Position numbers and translations under genes: made by a program
Shown: piece by piece, positions 27,665 through 35,931 of the stretch
How positions within the stretch are numbered: the stretch's first letter is position 1
Layout of the letters: each line of letters starts with the position of its first letter
The notes under the pieces: model-generated
The model's input: only the letters and a program-made list of their open reading frames with translations
Databases searched by the model: none
Told to the model about the DNA's origin: nothing
Source of the DNA: Veillonella parvula DSM 2008
Lineage (GTDB): Bacteria > Bacillota > Negativicutes > Veillonellales > Veillonellaceae
DNA length: 64,000 nucleotides
NCBI RefSeq assembly: GCF_000024945.1
Contig: NC_013520.1
Location: forward strand, 1,450,501-1,514,500
Direction of reading: 5' to 3'

Positions 27665-28566
27665 TATAATGTCACTCCTTTATGAGATTTAACTGTGCAA
27701 TTACCATCCTTGTCAAATACGAGATCGCCGCGACGATGATTCCAACAACCTACACTAACAGCACAAGAAATAACAGATGGATGACGTGTACCATGTTCAA
27801 TGTTCACACCTAAAACAGTTTTATCCCCACCCATACCTTGAGGTCCAATACCAATCTTATTAATTCCATCTTCTAACAATTGTTCCATATAAGCCGCTTT
27901 TTCATTAGGTGCTTTTGAAGATACAGGGCGCATTAATGCTTTTTTAGATAATCCAGCAGCGGTATCAATAGTTGTAGCAATCCCTACACCTACCAATAGT
28001 GGAGGACACGCATTCAATCCATAGCTTGTCATCAAATCAAGAACAAACTTAGCAACACCTTCATAGCCTTCGCCTGGCATCAATGTTTTACCTGACCCTG
28101 GCAAGGAACACCCGCCACCAGCCATATAAGGGAAGATTTCTACATCATCGCAACCAGGAATGATATCCCAGTGAATATAAGGTGCAGTGAGGCCAATATT
28201 TTTACCAGTATTAAACTCATCAAAAGTTTCTACACAGTTCAATCGTAATGGAGCCTCTTGTGTAGCCTTATAAGTTGCTTCTCTTAGAATATCTTCTAAT
28301 TCTCCTAGTAAGGGATAATTAGATCCAACCTTTACCCAAAATTGTAATACACCAGTATCTTGACAAGAAGGACGATTAAGCTGAGCTGCTAAATCCATAT
28401 TATGTTGCATTGTTTCATAAATAGATTTGGCCATAGGATTTTTTTCATCCTGTGCCAATTCATGAATTTTTTCTTGTACATCATCAGGCAATACCTTTGC
28501 CATATAAGAAATGAAATTAGCTATCTTATTTGTCATTTCTTGTACTTGTTGTTCCTTCGTACTCAT
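27664..28566 (-). CDS. ttdA: L(+)-tartrate dehydratase alpha subunit
   Basis: 300-residue Fe-S subunit. Candidate [4Fe-4S] cysteines lie in [16 protein letters not shown] and [10 protein letters not shown], as in class I fumarases and TtdA. The segment [20 protein letters not shown] and the length fit E. coli TtdA (303 residues) well. GGAGG lies 6 bases before the ATG at 28566. It is the first gene of ttdA-ttdB-carrier and is driven by the conserved element at 28644-28704. An AraC regulator lies immediately upstream. Oxaloacetate formed would enter malate/fumarate fermentation. Confidence 0.86.
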   Translation of the reverse strand: MSTKEQQVQEMTNKIANFISYMAKVLPDDVQEKIHELAQDEKNPMAKSIYETMQHNMDLAAQLNRPSCQDTGVLQFWVKVGSNYPLLGELEDILREATYKATQEAPLRLNCVETFDEFNTGKNIGLTAPYIHWDIIPGCDDVEIFPYMAGGGCSLPGSGKTLMPGEGYEGVAKFVLDLMTSYGLNACPPLLVGVGIATTIDTAAGLSKKALMRPVSSKAPNEKAAYMEQLLEDGINKIGIGPQGMGGDKTVLGVNIEHGTRHPSVISCAVSVGCWNHRRGDLVFDKDGNCTVKSHKGVTL

Positions 28567-28785
28567 CGCAAACCTCCAAAAAGACTTCAATATTTAAGAC
28601 GTGATTATTTCTGTTTCGGAACCTTAGCTCCTTTCGATGATTCTATTCTACTCTTTTTTCAGTATATAACTATCCAATTTACAAGTTGATTTTTATTGGT
28701 GAAAGTCTGTCAAACACATACAAAATTTCCTTAATTATTTTCTTTTAACCCATTAAAAATATACAATTTCACCTATATGATTATA
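28567..28785. other. Control region of the tartrate operon
   Basis: Together with the following 160 bases this is a 380-base gene-free stretch. It holds the ttdA leader (about 70 bases), the conserved promoter element and, further upstream, AT-rich sequence ending at the terminator of the preceding regulator. No ORF seen. Confidence 0.5.
28644..28704 (-). promoter_or_regulatory. Conserved activator-type promoter element, copy A (ttdA)
   Basis: On the minus strand TTGGATAGTTATAT (28677-28664) is followed by a -10 TAGAAT (28650-28645) with GAG just before it. The hexamer at -35 (ATAGTT) is poor, and a further conserved block lies upstream (28679-28704). The same layout and 17-base spacer recur at 30487-30546. 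The pattern fits an AraC-activated promoter. Confidence 0.6.
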
Positions 28786-28822
28786 AAAAAAAGGGCACTA
28801 TCATCAGAACGTAGTGCTCTTT
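28786..28822 (-). terminator. Terminator after AraC regulator A
   Basis: GGGCACTA (28793-28800) pairs with TAGTGCTC (28812-28819), a run of eight T following on the minus strand. It lies about 130 bases after the regulator's stop. Confidence 0.8.
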
Positions 28823-28949
28823 CACCATATATTTTAATAGGATTAACAAATATACAAAATCACCTATACCTAATGATTGTATATCCACCTAATTTAATTT
28901 TCAAAATCATGAAATTATAGCTAATTACAAGTTATTATAAGAATGAAAA

Positions 28950-29978
28950 TTATGATTGTAATCTTTTTACAACCATCTCAAGTTGGTCTCTAACATCCTG
29001 TAACTTTTGATTAGCCTCATCTAATCTATTCTTATCGATAGAGACATCTTGATATGGTAAGTAAGTTTGTAAAATGTCTATAATATCTTCTTCCTGAGTA
29101 GAAATAATTTCCTTCCAATCATGTAATTTTGTCTTACGCCCCATCTCTTTTGCTTGCTTTCTATATTCAGATGGTGTTGTATGGAAATGTTTCTTGAAGG
29201 CCACATTAAAGGCTTTAATATCTGCAAAGCCACAACTACTCGCAATATGTGCTACTCCATCTTCAGAGTTAGCTAAACGAACTGTAGCCTCTCGTAATCT
29301 CAACCGCAACAAATACTCTAAAAAGGAAACCCCTAATTGGCGTTTAAAAAATTGAGATGTATAGTTCACATTATAACCGCCTATTTTAGCAATATCTTCT
29401 AACTCTATCTTCTGCTTATAGTTTTCATCAATATAGGCAATCATTTTATCAAAGGTAGCTACAGTCATATCAGCAGGCTTTGTATGTATAGGGATAGTCT
29501 TAACCGCATCAATTTCACGATATATATCACTCGTCATGGCTAAAAAGTGACTCTCCAACCATAATTGACGATCAGGGCTTTCACTATTCACCATTAACAA
29601 CATCATTTGTGCCGCAAGATAACGTAAGGACGTAAAGAATTCATTATCCCTATTAGTTTTATCTGAGCGCAATACAAATTGGTACATGCCGAAGTTAGGA
29701 TCAAAGTATTGGAAAAACTCCTTACTTACATGAATAACAAGAGCTGTTGTATCCTCCTCTAAGGCCAACGTAGCATGACCTACTTGAGGGGAAATAATAA
29801 TGGTATCAAGAGATTCCATTGTAAAAACCTCACTATTACAACTCATGTCGATTCTGCCCTTTAACAAGATCAAGACTTCAACGCCACTGTGCCAGTTGTA
29901 ATGATATGTACTAACCTTATATATATCACTATTGAAATCTATATGATTGTGTTTATAGGTATAGTGAAAGTAATCCAT
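28950..29978 (-). CDS. AraC family transcriptional regulator (copy A)
   Basis: 342 residues. An N-terminal cupin-type sensor domain (YHYNWHSGVEVLILLKGRI, residues 25-45) is followed by a two-HTH AraC domain (IAKIGGYNVNYTSQFFKR and HIASSCGFADIKAFNVAFKK, ending TTPSEYRKQAK). The remaining C-terminal 60 residues are a coiled-coil-like tail (LDEANQKLQDVRDQLEMV). It is strongly similar along its whole length to the regulator at 30837-31859. It precedes the tartrate operon and probably activates it through the element at 28644-28704. GAGGGGTG lies 10 bases before the ATG. Confidence 0.9.
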   Translation of the reverse strand: MDYFHYTYKHNHIDFNSDIYKVSTYHYNWHSGVEVLILLKGRIDMSCNSEVFTMESLDTIIISPQVGHATLALEEDTTALVIHVSKEFFQYFDPNFGMYQFVLRSDKTNRDNEFFTSLRYLAAQMMLLMVNSESPDRQLWLESHFLAMTSDIYREIDAVKTIPIHTKPADMTVATFDKMIAYIDENYKQKIELEDIAKIGGYNVNYTSQFFKRQLGVSFLEYLLRLRLREATVRLANSEDGVAHIASSCGFADIKAFNVAFKKHFHTTPSEYRKQAKEMGRKTKLHDWKEIISTQEEDIIDILQTYLPYQDVSIDKNRLDEANQKLQDVRDQLEMVVKRLQS

Positions 29979-30030
29979 AACAACGTAACACCCCTCATAA
30001 AATCAAACAAATACCTCTCAATTATTTACA

Positions 30031-30067
30031 TAAAAAATGCACCCCTTATTAATCAAAGGGATGCATT
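30031..30067 (-). terminator. Terminator between SemiSWEET and AraC A
   Basis: AATGCACCCCTT and AAGGGATGCATT pair over 12 bp with one G-U, then TTTTTATG on the minus strand. Nearly identical to the hairpin at 32153-32188. Confidence 0.8.
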
Positions 30068-30077
30068 CATTATGATA

Positions 30078-30106
30078 TATATAATTAATAACGGTCAACA
30101 GTAATC
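30078..30106 (-). pseudogene. Decayed 3' end of a cupin gene
   Basis: On the minus strand the sequence encoding LLTV plus its 3' flank closely matches the end of the intact cupin gene at 32202-32220. The block continues without break into the matching terminator (30031-30067). Nothing else of the cupin gene remains here; SemiSWEET ends 65 bases upstream. Confidence 0.55.
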
Positions 30107-30170
30107 TTATTTTATATATTAATAAATTATAGTTTTATGCTTCTATAGCATTATATATCTATTCTTAAAA

Positions 30171-30437
30171 TTACATAACCGCTGTAATAGCCGCTGCTAA
30201 ACCAAAGAAGATACCTGGTGCATTGGCTAATGCTACTGGAATATCTCTATGTTCTTTAAACAAACCATACGCTACCCATAATGTACAGTTGATTGCAGCT
30301 ACAAGTGGTTGAATCCAATCACCAGTACCTGGGTGTGCAAGGTTATGCATGATTTGTGGGAAATAAGATACATACATAGCTACAGCAGTAACAGTTGCAA
30401 CTTTACCTACGTTTTCCATAAATTTTACTTGATTCAT
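30171..30437 (-). CDS. SemiSWEET family transporter
   Basis: 88-residue inner-membrane protein with three hydrophobic helices, the size of bacterial SemiSWEET half-transporters that dimerise to carry sugars. The PQ motif is in YVSYFPQIMHNL (helix 1), and NCTLWVAYGLFKEHRD with ANAPGIFFG marks helices 2 and 3. GGAGG is placed 5 bases before the ATG. It is driven by the second conserved AraC-type element (30487-30546). Substrate is unknown; the regulator-pair context suggests the same inducer as the tartrate operon, by inference. Confidence 0.88.
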   Translation of the reverse strand: MNQVKFMENVGKVATVTAVAMYVSYFPQIMHNLAHPGTGDWIQPLVAAINCTLWVAYGLFKEHRDIPVALANAPGIFFGLAAAITAVM

Positions 30438-30628
30438 ATATCCTCCAAAATTATAACTTACTAATTTTTTTACTCCTGATGAGATATATTCTACTCAGTT
30501 TAGTGAATATAACTATCCAAATTAAAAGGTAGTTTTTATAGTAAAATCAACGGAAAAGTATAGATTTCTCTTGATTTACTGTATTTTTTGAATGTATTAA
30601 TATATAAATTCACCCAGAAAACACATAT
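30438..30628. other. Control region of SemiSWEET
   Basis: Part of a 400-base gene-free stretch between SemiSWEET and AraC copy B. It holds the SemiSWEET leader, the conserved promoter element and AT-rich sequence up to the terminator at 30629. No ORF seen. Confidence 0.5.
30487..30546 (-). promoter_or_regulatory. Conserved activator-type promoter element, copy B (SemiSWEET)
   Basis: TTGGATAGTTATAT (30520-30507 on the minus strand), a 17-base spacer from ATAGTT to -10 TAGAAT (30493-30488), and an upstream block with CTT.TAA repeat copy A at ttdA almost base for base. Confidence 0.6.
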
Positions 30629-30662
30629 AAAAAAGCACTACTTATCAACAGTAGTGCTTTTT
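30629..30662 (-). terminator. Terminator after AraC regulator B
   Basis: AAAAAAGCACTACT and AGTAGTGCTTTTT form a stem of at least 13 bp with a 7-base loop; T-run on the minus strand. Confidence 0.85.
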
Positions 30663-30777
30663 CAATAACTTTATAGGGTTTCTTGATATAGAAATTTACC
30701 CAATTCTAATCTTTCTATATGTGTCATAAATTCATCAAAATAATTTGCTTACCAAACTCTTATCACAAGAATATAGC

Positions 30778-30808
30778 TACTATAAGAATTAGTTACTATA
30801 AGAATCTA
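30778..30808. repeat. Short tandem direct repeat in the regulator 3' UTR
   Basis: TACTATAAGAAT occurs at 30778 and again at 30794, each followed by similar bases. A related TTATTATAAGAAT lies at the equivalent place after AraC copy A (about 28931-28943). Confidence 0.5.
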
Positions 30809-30836
30809 GTTGCCATAGAGATATAACAAAATACCT

Positions 30837-31859
30837 TTATAAATCCTTTACTACATCAGCTAACTTTTCTTTCAAAGATTCCAATTTTTTGCTCATAAAT
30901 TCCAATTCACTCTTAGCTCGAGAATCATCTTCATACGACAAGAATGAATGCAATACATCAAGAACATCTTGATTATCTACAGAAATAATTTCTTTCCAAT
31001 CTTGTAAGATGGTTTTACGCCCAATGCTTTTGACTTGCTTACGATATTCTGTGGGGGTCATATTAAAGTGTTTTTTAAAAGCCACATTAAAGGCTTTCAC
31101 ATCTGCAAATCCACAATCGCTTGCAATTCTTGCGACAGCCTCATCCGTACTAGCTAAGCGAACAGTAGCGTCACGGATTCTTAACCTCAATACATACTCA
31201 ACAAATGAAATCCCCATTTGCCGTTTAAAAAACTGCGATGTATAGGCAATATTATAGCCTCCAATTTTAGCAATATCTTCTAACTCTATTTTCTGCTCAT
31301 AATGCTCATCAATATAGGCAATCATTTTATCAAAAGATGCTGGTTTTATATTGCCAGGTCTAGCATTTTCGTGAACCTTTTTAATCGGATCAAACTCTCT
31401 AAATATATCACCGGCTAAAGCTAAGTAATGATGTTCTATCCACATTCGATGTACTGGGCTTTCACCTTTAGTCATCAACAACATCGTCATAGCAGCATGA
31501 TGGCGTAAGGTTGTAAAGAATTCGTTATGACGCGTACTATCATCTGAACGCAAAACAAACTGGTACATGCCAAAATCCGGGTCATACTGTTGGTAAAATT
31601 CATTACCTACATGAATAACAAAAGCAATAGTATCCTCTTCAAGAGCTAATGTTGCGTGCCCCACTTGAGGAGAGATAATCACAACATCAAGAGGTTCTAA
31701 TGTAAAAACCGCACCATTACAACTCATCTCAACGTTACCTTTTAATAAGATAAAAACTTCTGTTTCTGCATGCCAGTTGTAATGATATGTACTAACCCTA
31801 TATATGTTACTGCTAAACTCTATATATTTATGTTTATATGAATAGTCAAAATAGTCCAT
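30837..31859 (-). CDS. AraC family transcriptional regulator (copy B)
   Basis: 340 residues with the same build as copy A: cupin-like sensor (YHYNWHAETEVFILLKGNV), a two-HTH AraC domain (IAKIGGYNIAYTSQFFKR; RIASDCGFADVKAFNVAFKK) and a C-terminal helical tail. Whole stretches such as IISPQVGHATLALEEDT are identical in both. Both share the same flanking terminator and downstream promoter, so the copies arose by tandem duplication. It likely activates SemiSWEET and possibly ttdA. GGAG lies about 10 bases before the ATG. Confidence 0.9.
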   Translation of the reverse strand: MDYFDYSYKHKYIEFSSNIYRVSTYHYNWHAETEVFILLKGNVEMSCNGAVFTLEPLDVVIISPQVGHATLALEEDTIAFVIHVGNEFYQQYDPDFGMYQFVLRSDDSTRHNEFFTTLRHHAAMTMLLMTKGESPVHRMWIEHHYLALAGDIFREFDPIKKVHENARPGNIKPASFDKMIAYIDEHYEQKIELEDIAKIGGYNIAYTSQFFKRQMGISFVEYVLRLRIRDATVRLASTDEAVARIASDCGFADVKAFNVAFKKHFNMTPTEYRKQVKSIGRKTILQDWKEIISVDNQDVLDVLHSFLSYEDDSRAKSELEFMSKKLESLKEKLADVVKDL

Positions 31860-31873
31860 TACACTTTTGCTCC

Positions 31874-32152
31874 CTAAGGTAATTTCGCTCTTAACACCAG
31901 TTCTTGTGCTTTACCTACATTTAACAAATCAGTTTCATCCTGTGTCCAAGTACCAAATAACACGTTCTCTACAATAGTGCCAACTGGTTCGGTACATTGT
32001 TTGGAATTATACACTTGTACTAAATTCCGTTTATATACTTGAATACTTTCAAATAATCCACTTTGTTCTAATTCATTAATATTAGATACCAAAGATTTCA
32101 CAATTTCATCGTGATGCTCTTTGGGTGTAGCTCTGGCTTGTAAAGAATACAT
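31874..32152 (-). CDS. Small unknown protein between cupin and AraC B
   Basis: 92 residues (MYSLQARATPKEHHDEIVKS and onward), soluble, one Cys, no recognised family. The fold may be a ferredoxin-like dimer of the ABM/monooxygenase type by size and start, but this is weak. AAGGGGTG, an excellent ribosome site 8 bases from the ATG, is part of the 3' arm of the preceding terminator hairpin, so folding would hide it. It ends 14 bases before AraC B. Absent from the other duplicate. Confidence 0.65.
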   Translation of the reverse strand: MYSLQARATPKEHHDEIVKSLVSNINELEQSGLFESIQVYKRNLVQVYNSKQCTEPVGTIVENVLFGTWTQDETDLLNVGKAQELVLRAKLP

Positions 32153-32188
32153 ATAAAATGCACCCCTTATTGATCTAAGGGATGCATT
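32153..32188 (-). terminator. Hairpin between cupin and the 92-residue gene
   Basis: AATGCACCCCTTA and TAAGGGATGCATT pair over 13 bp, then TTTTATATG on the minus strand. The ATG ends the U-tract, so the hairpin overlaps the next gene's ribosome site. Confidence 0.75.
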
Positions 32189-32201
32189 TATTATGATATA
32201 T

Positions 32202-32537
32202 TTATTTAACTACGGTCAACAGCATCTTGAAGCTTTCTCGTGCATCCAAACTATGAGGCACTTCAGACGGCATGATCAAGGTTTCACCAGCTTTCACAGT
32301 ATGTTCCACATCACCAACAACGATGTGCGCCTCACCATCGAGGATTTGCACAATCGCATCGCCTACTGTTACATGCGTAGAGATTTCTTCCCCCTTAGGC
32401 AGCGCAAATAGTGTAATGCTGAGTCGCTCATTTTGAGCAATTGTAATACTAATCACTTGTCCCTCTTTATACTCTAGGTGCTCACCTAGATGTAAAATTT
32501 CGTTTACTGGAATATTTTTTGTGAAAGTCTTACTCAT
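32202..32537 (-). CDS. Cupin domain protein
   Basis: 111-residue single-domain cupin. The first motif is reduced to STHVTVGDAIVQILDGEAHI and the second to GETLIMPSEVPHSLDA, with metal His residues partly kept. Such proteins bind small molecules or act as isomerases or sensors; no function is assigned. AAGGAG lies 8 bases before the ATG at 32537. It is the first gene of cupin, 92-residue protein, AraC B. The partial motif ATATAACTA at 32616-32624 resembles the conserved AraC element. Confidence 0.82.
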   Translation of the reverse strand: MSKTFTKNIPVNEILHLGEHLEYKEGQVISITIAQNERLSITLFALPKGEEISTHVTVGDAIVQILDGEAHIVVGDVEHTVKAGETLIMPSEVPHSLDARESFKMLLTVVK

Positions 32538-32735
32538 AGAAATCACTCCTTAATAGCTATATAATAGTAAAAGTAAATAAAAAGTAGATTTAAACAGTTT
32601 TATCAAAACCAATTGATATAACTAAAAAATATCCTTCCCTTAATTTTATTATAATTTAATTGAGATTAAATTTCAGTATCTTTGGTGACAAAATTTAAAA
32701 TATTTTTGGATAAACGAAATGTTTTGAATAAACGC
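32538..32735. other. Upstream region of the cupin gene
   Basis: With the following 150 bases this forms a 347-base gene-free stretch. It is AT-rich and holds a weak match to the AraC element (32616-32624) and, beyond it, the terminator of moeA. Nothing else recognisable. Confidence 0.4.
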
Positions 32736-32769
32736 AAAGACGAGGACTCCTAAGAGACCTCGTCTTTTT
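32736..32769. terminator. Terminator between moeA and cupin
   Basis: AAAGACGAGG and CCTCGTCTTT form a 10-bp stem extended internally by CTC/GAG. The T-run is better on the plus strand, but only moeA transcription (minus) is expected to meet it. Confidence 0.7.
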
Positions 32770-32884
32770 ATATTATGATTAACTATAAATATTATAGTTA
32801 TTTAACTAGATATATTTGTATCTATAACTCTAAAACGCTAAAAAATCTAAAGCCTTAAAGTAAGAATCTAAAAATCAATACGGT

Positions 32885-34120
32885 CTAAACTGCAGGCAGC
32901 AAGCCTAATAGATACACATTAAATGTATCACCAGGATGTACTTCATGAATCCCTCGTGGAATACATGCCAACGCATTCACAGTATATAGCCCTAACATAC
33001 TACTACTATTAAAGTGACGATTAGCCACAAAACGTGGCGCTCCACCGCAAAATATGACTTTTCCTTGTACATAACGATCAAAGGCATTACGTTTGAAGAT
33101 TTCTGTATCCATTACACAAGCCACCACTGGAGTCGTCCAATTAGCCAACCCTTTATAACGCTTCAAGGTAGGTGCTACGATTAAATGCCACCCATTAAAG
33201 GCAGCCCCTGGATTACCGGACAAACCAAAGATAATCTGACCTTTTGGGGTAACCGCACCATAAGATGCTGCACCAGGTCGCATTTGAATACGGGCATAGA
33301 TAGATTTTGCTCCTAGTTTTTCATAAATAAGAGGCATCGTATCGAAAAGGCCTACCGACACACCACCAGAACTGATAATAACATCTGCTTCTTCACTAAG
33401 CTTCAACACATGGTTGATTTCAGAGTCTAACTCCTCCGGAGCATCACTTACATGATAATGTGTTATCTTATGAAAACCTAAATCCTCCAAGAGCCCACAG
33501 ATCATAGCTCGATTAGAGTTGTAGATTTTACCAGGTGTTAAACTTTCACCAGGTTCAATAACCTCATGGCCAGAGGTAAGAACTAATACACGAGGCATGG
33601 CATTAACAGATATTTCCGTCATACCTAGCCCCGTCAAAATGGTTTGTACTGTAGATGTTACCTCTGTACCACGTGGGATCACGATGGTGCCGGCAACACA
33701 CTCCTCACCTTGTGGAATAATATGATCACCACAATGATATTTGCCTTGAATCGTAATTGTAGTTTGTGGTTCACCAGTGCCAACCACTTGTTCTTGCATG
33801 ATGACAGTATCACATGTATCTGGTACCGGTGCACCAGTCATAATACGCACCGCATGACCAACGTCTACGGGATGTTCCCATACAACACCAGCACCAATGA
33901 TACCGTCAACGATATATTCATTACGACCTTCTTCGTAGGCGATGGCATAACCATCCATAGCAGATTTTGGGAATGCAGGTACGTCTGTGGGTGCAATAAT
34001 GTCCTCTGCTAACACGTACCCCTTCGCAGCCTTAACATCTATTGTTTCAACTTTATGAACTTGCGTTTGTAAGGCTTCATCCCACAATTGGAGCGCCTTC
34101 TCAACAGTAACGACGGCCAT
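32885..34120 (-). CDS. moeA: Molybdopterin molybdenumtransferase MoeA
   Basis: 411-residue cytosolic enzyme inserting molybdenum into adenylylated molybdopterin. The N-terminal domain shows DVPAFPKSAMDGYA, and the MogA-like domain shows SSGGVSVG and FGLSGNPGAAFNGW, the signature of the family. The C-terminal beta domain ends near the stop. The ATG overlaps the mobA-mobB gene by 20 bases and has GAGGAG upstream, so translation is coupled. Confidence 0.95.
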   Translation of the reverse strand: MAVVTVEKALQLWDEALQTQVHKVETIDVKAAKGYVLAEDIIAPTDVPAFPKSAMDGYAIAYEEGRNEYIVDGIIGAGVVWEHPVDVGHAVRIMTGAPVPDTCDTVIMQEQVVGTGEPQTTITIQGKYHCGDHIIPQGEECVAGTIVIPRGTEVTSTVQTILTGLGMTEISVNAMPRVLVLTSGHEVIEPGESLTPGKIYNSNRAMICGLLEDLGFHKITHYHVSDAPEELDSEINHVLKLSEEADVIISSGGVSVGLFDTMPLIYEKLGAKSIYARIQMRPGAASYGAVTPKGQIIFGLSGNPGAAFNGWHLIVAPTLKRYKGLANWTTPVVACVMDTEIFKRNAFDRYVQGKVIFCGGAPRFVANRHFNSSSMLGLYTVNALACIPRGIHEVHPGDTFNVYLLGLLPAV

Positions 34121-35225
34121 TTAAACTCCTCATCATTTCCTGTATGTGACGTACCAATTCAGGTACGTCTTGATCTAACTTACCAATTTCTATCGTCGCC
34201 ACTCGGTCCATGGAATCCGAGATAAGCTCTTCCGTATGTCCCTCTTGGGTAACCTCTATAATAGGGGCAATCCCTTGAGACCGTGATTCTAGTATAACTA
34301 TATCTACGGGCATAAACTGTGATATTTCATACAGATTTGATTGTTCTTTTGTACGTATGCGAATCGCTGTTTCAGTAGGCCCTGCAATAGCAACCGCATC
34401 AGCCCCAGCTTTATAAGCAAGATCTGTATCTGTTCCTTCATGATCCATCTGAAAGCCATGCTTATCGCTTTTGACAACACCAACGGATAAACCGATTTTT
34501 TGTAACTCAGACACAAGGCGCGTTACAACAGTAGTCTTACCTGTTTTACGTTTCGATGCGACCACACTAATTAAAGGTACACGGCGGAATTCATTTTCCG
34601 CTAAAGCTCGCGCCCATTGATAGTCTTCAAATCGATTAATATTGCTTAGCTCCCAACTAAAATCAGTAGCATCAATAGATTCTACATGACCAATAACATC
34701 GAGGGCATGATGCAACGATACATTTTCACTAACAAGAATAGATTGAATTAAGGATGCAATATGTGGTCTATAAATACCGGCCATTGGCTCAGATTTACCA
34801 CTTTCACTATATGGGACGATGGCATTCCAATCATTATGCTCTACTTGATAGAGCCAATCATAATACAAATCCATTTCCATGAATGGCATATCTACTGCCA
34901 TTACTGCATAAGCAGAGCTAGTACCAACAGCTAGAGTACTATACAGCCCCCCTAAAGGTCCGCATCGCCCAACAGAATCCCGAACAATAGAAACCTTATT
35001 TTTCTCATCGTTCGATAATGTATCTATAATATGAGTCTGTATAGCAAGTCCTAATTGCTCGTCATCACCGATGGAAATAAGAATATCTTGAACATCTGCA
35101 TCTAATCCCTTACGAAGGGCATGAGATATAAGACTTTCACCATTAATCCAAGGCAACAAAGCTTTAGGTTGCCCCATTCTAGTGCTGAGTCCTCCAGCCA
35201 AAATAATTAAACCTAATTTATCCAC
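34101..35225 (-). CDS. MobA-MobB fusion, molybdopterin guanylyltransferase and GTPase
   Basis: 374 residues. The first half is MobA-like, with the nucleotide motif LIILAGGLSTRMGQPKALL and AVDMPFME; it attaches GMP to molybdopterin. The second half, from about residue 195, is MobB-like with P-loop SKRKTGKTTV. A GTG at 35225 starts the protein directly before the LAGG motif and overlaps the thiT stop by 8 bases (GTGGATAA). No credible ATG exists. GAGG lies 11 bases upstream. MGD-type cofactor is implied, used by DMSO-reductase family enzymes. Confidence 0.9.
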   Translation of the reverse strand: MDKLGLIILAGGLSTRMGQPKALLPWINGESLISHALRKGLDADVQDILISIGDDEQLGLAIQTHIIDTLSNDEKNKVSIVRDSVGRCGPLGGLYSTLAVGTSSAYAVMAVDMPFMEMDLYYDWLYQVEHNDWNAIVPYSESGKSEPMAGIYRPHIASLIQSILVSENVSLHHALDVIGHVESIDATDFSWELSNINRFEDYQWARALAENEFRRVPLISVVASKRKTGKTTVVTRLVSELQKIGLSVGVVKSDKHGFQMDHEGTDTDLAYKAGADAVAIAGPTETAIRIRTKEQSNLYEISQFMPVDIVILESRSQGIAPIIEVTQEGHTEELISDSMDRVATIEIGKLDQDVPELVRHIQEMMRSLNGRRYC

Positions 35226-35748
35226 GACGTTGTAAACCTCGTTTAACACCTTGGTAGATGAATAGTAAAACTGCAATATTTAAAAGGCCATCTGGCACCA
35301 TATAGGATGCATTATAAATCATGGAATAAACCCAAGGATCCTGCCCTTGCGGAGCATAGCTAGCAAAGACTACAGCACCGCTCGTAACAGATGCCCCCCA
35401 ACGCAATACAATACCTACGATGGATCCAGTGATAAGGCCAGAAAGAGAGTCTTTAAAGTAACCACAAACGCCAATAGCACCGTAAGCAACCAAGTAGTCT
35501 AATACAATACTTAAATAATGAACAGATGATTTAAAGCCTAAAATAAAGTGTAATATACCATATACAACACCTACGAAGATACCTCGTGTTCCGCCCCAAC
35601 GATATGCGTAAATCATGAGTGGTACCAAAGCTGCCGCCTTAATAGAGCCCCCCTGTGGCATATGAAAAATCGTAATAAATGACAACACTTGAGCAATGGC
35701 AATTGCTACGCCAGCTTCAGCAAGCATACGGGTTTTAGACTGTTCCAC
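35218..35748 (-). CDS. thiT: Thiamine ECF transporter S-component ThiT
   Basis: About 176-residue membrane protein with six helices. The thiamine-binding features FHMPQGGSIKAAALVP and YRWGGTRGIFVGVVYGILH match ThiT. It needs the shared energising module EcfAA'T, not in the window. GTG at 35748 is the best start: GGAGG is 9 bases upstream, whereas the TTG at 35757 is too close and the first ATG (35727) lies inside helix 1. No TPP riboswitch motif (CUGAGA) was found upstream. Overlap with mobA-mobB indicates one transcript. Confidence 0.88.
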   Translation of the reverse strand: MEQSKTRMLAEAGVAIAIAQVLSFITIFHMPQGGSIKAAALVPLMIYAYRWGGTRGIFVGVVYGILHFILGFKSSVHYLSIVLDYLVAYGAIGVCGYFKDSLSGLITGSIVGIVLRWGASVTSGAVVFASYAPQGQDPWVYSMIYNASYMVPDGLLNIAVLLFIYQGVKRGLQRRG

Positions 35749-35844
35749 ATTAATCAACCTCCTTTTACCATATATCTATAAATGAATATATTATTTATAC
35801 AATCTACTTGTATTGTACTACAGTTTATCCCTTACACCAAACAA

Positions 35845-35857
35845 AATATTCGGAACG
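35845..35857. promoter_or_regulatory. PurBox-like site upstream of guaC
   Basis: AATATTCGGAACG matches about 10 of 13 positions of the Bacillus PurR box and abuts the guaC -35. Weaker than the NCS2 site. Confidence 0.3.
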
Positions 35858-35859
35858 TA

Positions 35860-35888
35860 TTGAAAATTTTATGAGTCTCTTGTATAAT
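35860..35888 (+). promoter_or_regulatory. Promoter of guaC
   Basis: TTGAAA (35860-35865), 17-base spacer, perfect TATAAT (35883-35888). Confidence 0.75.
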
Positions 35889-35931
35889 GGTACAGGTTCA
35901 ATATGTAATACTCGAAGGAGATATAGAAACT

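Noticed and set aside
27053-28566. Two-subunit fumarase instead of tartrate dehydratase
   Set aside because: Residue patterns across both subunits fit TtdA and TtdB better; not excluded without alignment scores.
30778-30808. CRISPR-like repeat
   Set aside because: Only two short units with a one-base gap; no spacer pattern and no cas genes.
35749-35931. TPP riboswitch before thiT
   Set aside because: No CUGAGA element or matching stems in this region.
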